From: Myxococcota bacterium
Lineage (GTDB): Bacteria; Myxococcota_A; Bradymonadia; UBA7976; UBA1532
Reading direction: 5' to 3'
NCBI GenBank assembly: GCA_963169045.1
Contig: CAUJDF010000048.1
Location: forward strand, 1 to 64,000
Length of the DNA: 64,000 nucleotides
Numbering within the stretch: the first letter of the stretch is position 1; every line of letters starts with the position of its first letter. Shown here in pieces: positions 60,981 through 64,000 of this stretch. The notes below the pieces were generated by a model. That model saw only the letters and a list, made by a program, of their open reading frames with translations. It had not been told where the DNA came from and searched no databases. The position numbers and the translations under genes were made by a program.

Positions 60981-63900
60981 CAGTATCTCCATGCCAGGGA
61001 CAGGTTCGTCACCCAGTCGCCGCGGTTCGGCGTCGCGATGGCGCCGATGTCGAAGGGCTTCGCGTAGTGCAGGCGCAGCACCAGCGGGCCGATGCCGAAG
61101 TTCACGCCGATGGCCAGATCGAGCACGCGGCGGTCCCAGGCCTCCTCGCTCGTCTTGCCCACCGCGCCGAAGTCGGCGCCGATGATGCCTTCGAGGTCGA
61201 TGATCGGGATGCGCACCAGATCGTTGAGCGGGAACTGCAGCTCGGTCGTCGTGAAGAAGTAGCGGCGGCCGAGCAGGAAGTCGGGCTCGCCGAAGGGCAC
61301 GCCGCGCAACGTATCGAAACTGTAGAGAAAGAACTCGCGGCCGAAGCGGCTGCCGAAGGTGGCGCCGGCGCCGCCGCGGAAGAGCAGGTGCGTGCGGCCG
61401 AACAGCCGGATGTAATGCTCGCCGTCGAAGCGGGCCGTCTCGTAGAGCACCTCCTCGAAGGGCTGCGTGCCCAGGGTGCCTTCGAGGAGCGCCGACGTCC
61501 CCGAGATGGGGCCCGTCGCGTAGTGATAGAGCAGCGTGTTGTAGCCGAGGCTGAGCGACGCCTCGCTCTGGAAGCGCGTGGCGCCGTTCGCGGCGTTCCA
61601 CTCGGGCCGCAGGTTGCGGCCGGTGCCGTTGTCGACGCCGTCCTCGAGGAAGTCCTCGACCGCATCCGAGATGGCATAGTCGACGCCGCCGACCGCCACG
61701 CTGCCCTGCGCGAACGTGAAGCGCGTGAACGGATAGCGGACCATGGCCTCGGCGCCGTAGAAGCGTTCGTCGGTGACGAAGCGATCGATCTCCTCGTCGT
61801 CCTCGAAGGTGCGGTCCACGTGGAAGCGCAGGTCGTGGAAGACGCCGGCGCCCCAGATCGTGCGGTGCTCCTGGTTGATGTAGAAGAGGTCGCCGTCCGT
61901 GCGGTCGAAGCTGCCGAAGGCGAACAGCGTGAGGATGACCGCGTGGTTGCGCAGGCGGTCGTGGGCGGTGGCGATGACCTGGCCGAAGACGCCGCTGGCG
62001 CTGGCGCCGAACAGCGCGAAGACGTTGCCGGGCTGCCAGTTCGAGACATCGAAGGGATCGTAGGCGGTCGAGCCTTCGAGCGAGCGGCGCGGCAGGCCGT
62101 AGGGCGCGCCGCCGTCCGCCGGCGCGGCGATGGGATCGGACAGCAGCATCGTCGCCGGCACGCGCACCGGCCAACGCTGGCCGCCCTTGTGGAAGAGCGC
62201 CCACAGCCCGTTGTCGGCCCCCGGCTGCACGTCGAACAGGCCCGTCGGCACGTCCGTGCGCCGCTGCACGCCCTGCTCCGTCCACTGGTACAGGTTCGCG
62301 CCGCCGTGCTCCACGTACGCCGCGAAGAAGATGCGCCCGTCCGGCAGCACCAGCGGGTCGAACTGGTCCACCTCGTCGAACGTCAGCCGCCGGATGTTCG
62401 ACGGCTGCTTCACGTCGACGCGGAACAGGTTGTAGCGGCCGTGCTCGGTGGCGTCGGAGGTGTAGACGACGCCGCCCGGGCCCCACGACAGCTGGCGCTC
62501 GGCGTACTCGTCGTTCGTGAGGCGGTCGAGCGTGTAGCGGCCGTCGTCGCCGGGCGTGAGCACGTACACGTCGCGACGGCCGTCCTCGTCGAGGCCGACG
62601 AAGGCCAGGCGGGTGCCGTCGGGCGAGAAGGCCGGCGAGTCGGCGGCGATGAGGTCGCGGTCGCCGAGGTCGTAGCGGCGGCGCGCCCCCAGCTCGAACT
62701 CGACCTGCGTCACCTCGCGCTTGCGCCCGCGCTGCGTCTCGACCTTGCGGATGTCGCGCCGGATCGACTGCCAGTAGACGACGTCGCTGTCGCCGTCGAG
62801 CGCGATGAAGGCCAACGCGTTGCCGCGCACGGCGAAGGAGCGGCCCGAGACCGGGTGCAGCGACTCGATGCCGGGCACCCCGTCGCGCGCCCCCAGCTCG
62901 GCGTCGAGCGGGGCGCGGTCGTCGACGAGGTACAGGCGGCGCTCGCCCGTCTCCGCCTCGATGCTGCGGTAGAGCAGCAGGTGCCCGTCCGGCGCCGCCG
63001 CGAGCGCCTGGATATAGTCGCGCGCGTCCTCGAGCGGCTTCACGTCGGCCGCGTCCTGCCGCGCCTTCACGTAGCTCGAGAACGCGCGCGCCTTCACCCA
63101 CCGCTCGAACTTCAGCGTGATCGTCGTGGGGTCGTCGCCGGTGACCGCCTCGACGAGCGCCTTGAAGTCCTCGAGCCGCGGCTGCTTGTCGATCTTGGCG
63201 AGCAGGCGCGGCGACGCCTCGATGATCTTCTGGATGGTGCCGCGCCCGTACGTCTCCTCGAGGAAGGTGCAGCGCGCCTGCCCGAGCTTGTAGGTCCACA
63301 GCACGCTGTAGGGGCGGTCCTCGAAGAAGTTGCGGAAGACGTGGCCGCGCTCGAGCACCGGGTTGACCAGGATGTCGCGCACCAGCATCTCGCCTTCGGG
63401 ATCGAGGCCGCGCTGGGCGTAGAACTCGGCGAGGCCCTCGATGAACCACAGCGGGAAGCGCCAGATCGGATTTCCCTGGACTTTCGCGTCCTTGGCGACC
63501 TGCATCGTCTTCTGGATCGTGAACTCGTGGCCGAGCTCGTGGGTGCTCACCTCGAGGAAGCGCTGGTGGTCGCCGAAGTAGGGCAGCGTGACCTCGAGGC
63601 TCTGCGGGCTGGTGACGCCGAGCACGCCCTCCTGGATGGGGAACAGGTTCGTCTGCAGGAACTCGAGGTAGCTGCTGTAGAGGAAGTACGGGAAGGTCTC
63701 GCGCGGCACGAAGCGGAAGGCCTCGACGAGGTAGCGGTAGCCCTGCTCGACGAAGACGGCGGCCCGCTCGGCGACGGGGCGCTCGCGCTCGTAGAAGTAG
63801 AGGCGCACGCCGCCGCCCTTGCTCCAGTCGACCGGCGAGGCGGCGTCGGACGCTTCGCCGGCGGGCGGCGCGTCCATCCCCGGCGGAGGCGACGCCGGCG

Positions 63901-64000
63901 CGGCGCCGCCGGCCTGTCCGAACGGCCCGCCGGGCGCCCCGTCGTCGGACGGATACGGCCGCAGGTGCGGCACCGACCAGTTCCACGCCGCCCCCGGCGT
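60980..64000 (-). CDS. Secreted metallopeptidase-like / beta-propeller / outer-membrane barrel protein, 5'-truncated by window edge
   Basis: At least 1000 codons; the frame stays open to base 64000, so the start (and signal peptide) lies outside. Visible parts: a gluzincin-type site HELGHEF with downstream Glu in IEGLAEFYA, a central TolB/WD40-like propeller (AFSPDGTRLAFVG, QLSWGPGGVVYTSDA, FDPLVLPDGRIFF) and a C-terminal barrel of alternating aromatic strands ending NLSLAWRY, where the last aromatic residue is the BAM-type signal. It resembles large outer-membrane proteins of delta-proteobacteria. Co-translation with prs is unexpected. Confidence 0.8.
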   Translation of the reverse strand, partial: TPGAAWNWSVPHLRPYPSDDGAPGGPFGQAGGAAPASPPPGMDAPPAGEASDAASPVDWSKGGGVRLYFYERERPVAERAAVFVEQGYRYLVEAFRFVPRETFPYFLYSSYLEFLQTNLFPIQEGVLGVTSPQSLEVTLPYFGDHQRFLEVSTHELGHEFTIQKTMQVAKDAKVQGNPIWRFPLWFIEGLAEFYAQRGLDPEGEMLVRDILVNPVLERGHVFRNFFEDRPYSVLWTYKLGQARCTFLEETYGRGTIQKIIEASPRLLAKIDKQPRLEDFKALVEAVTGDDPTTITLKFERWVKARAFSSYVKARQDAADVKPLEDARDYIQALAAAPDGHLLLYRSIEAETGERRLYLVDDRAPLDAELGARDGVPGIESLHPVSGRSFAVRGNALAFIALDGDSDVVYWQSIRRDIRKVETQRGRKREVTQVEFELGARRRYDLGDRDLIAADSPAFSPDGTRLAFVGLDEDGRRDVYVLTPGDDGRYTLDRLTNDEYAERQLSWGPGGVVYTSDATEHGRYNLFRVDVKQPSNIRRLTFDEVDQFDPLVLPDGRIFFAAYVEHGGANLYQWTEQGVQRRTDVPTGLFDVQPGADNGLWALFHKGGQRWPVRVPATMLLSDPIAAPADGGAPYGLPRRSLEGSTAYDPFDVSNWQPGNVFALFGASASGVFGQVIATAHDRLRNHAVILTLFAFGSFDRTDGDLFYINQEHRTIWGAGVFHDLRFHVDRTFEDDEEIDRFVTDERFYGAEAMVRYPFTRFTFAQGSVAVGGVDYAISDAVEDFLEDGVDNGTGRNLRPEWNAANGATRFQSEASLSLGYNTLLYHYATGPISGTSALLEGTLGTQPFEEVLYETARFDGEHYIRLFGRTHLLFRGGAGATFGSRFGREFFLYSFDTLRGVPFGEPDFLLGRRYFFTTTELQFPLNDLVRIPIIDLEGIIGADFGAVGKTSEEAWDRRVLDLAIGVNFGIGPLVLRLHYAKPFDIGAIATPNRGDWVTNLSLAWRY

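Noticed and set aside
63900-63973. GTG at 63973 as start of the secreted protease-barrel protein
   Set aside because: The frame remains open upstream to the window edge with plausible sequence (AWNWS) and no signal peptide follows the GTG, so the gene is treated as cut by the edge.

Overview
This 64 kb window is a very GC-rich bacterial chromosome segment with tightly packed genes and many 1-4 bp start/stop overlaps. The best lineage guess is Myxococcota or another former 'deltaproteobacterium'. Supporting this are a secreted trypsin-like protease ending in a MYXO-CTERM-like tail (GGC..., hydrophobic helix, RRRR), many Ser/Gly/Cys-rich secreted lipoproteins, and the 16S 5' end at the left edge. 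The assignment is an inference: only 47 nt of 16S rRNA are present.

Layout. 1-431: 5' end of a 16S rRNA gene (minus strand) with a boxA-like leader and two tandem sigma70-type promoters. 432-9526 (minus): a GNAT-nitrilase fusion, a methyltransferase, a ferritin-like protein, then a secreted set (Tat-type protein, lipoprotein, di-heme CxxCH lipoprotein) and a collagen-like Gly-X-Y protein. 9649-17122 (plus): RND permease, bifunctional PBP, aldehyde dehydrogenase. 17139-22673 (plus): pyruvate dehydrogenase operon aceE-aceF-lpdA; a lipoate-ligase-like gene that may serve it lies at 26606-27307. 22674-29816: a degenerate sugar nucleotidyltransferase, Ku, an HD (p)ppGpp-hydrolase-like protein coupled to a double cNMP-binding protein, an S2P-CBS protease, a DUF2267 protein and an HHE (hemerythrin/RIC) protein; this looks like a stress and repair neighbourhood. 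30181-36507: Gly-rich lipoprotein, a Cys-repeat lipoprotein coupled to the MYXO-CTERM protease, a diguanylate cyclase and a PAS-GAF histidine kinase.

36669-42080 (plus) is a complete SUF Fe-S assembly operon sufB-C-D-S-U-T. After it come a large imperfect palindrome, two 84-aa paralogous lipoproteins, and an overlapping XPB-type helicase plus Bax1/DUF790 nuclease pair, best known from archaeal nucleotide excision repair. 46018-50103 (minus) encodes a polytopic Cox1/NnrS-like protein, a SufT-like DUF59 protein, a triple-DUF2249 protein, a TIM-barrel-DUF2249 fusion and an ankyrin-like membrane protein, probably linked to NO or Fe-S stress.

The most striking region is 50271-59903 (minus), a spike and polymorphic-toxin operon: a coiled-coil/Ig-like protein, two stand-alone gp5-type spike proteins without the gp27-like half of VgrG, a DUF2169 adaptor, a 1776-aa single polypeptide joining gp5 spike, PAAR-like region, DUF6531-RHS barrel and a C-terminal toxin, and an overlapping Imm8 immunity gene. 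No sheath, tube, baseplate or ClpV gene is present, so the delivery machine must be elsewhere. The window ends with prs (PRPP synthetase), translationally coupled to a large secreted metalloprotease-like/beta-propeller/outer-membrane-barrel protein that runs off the right edge.
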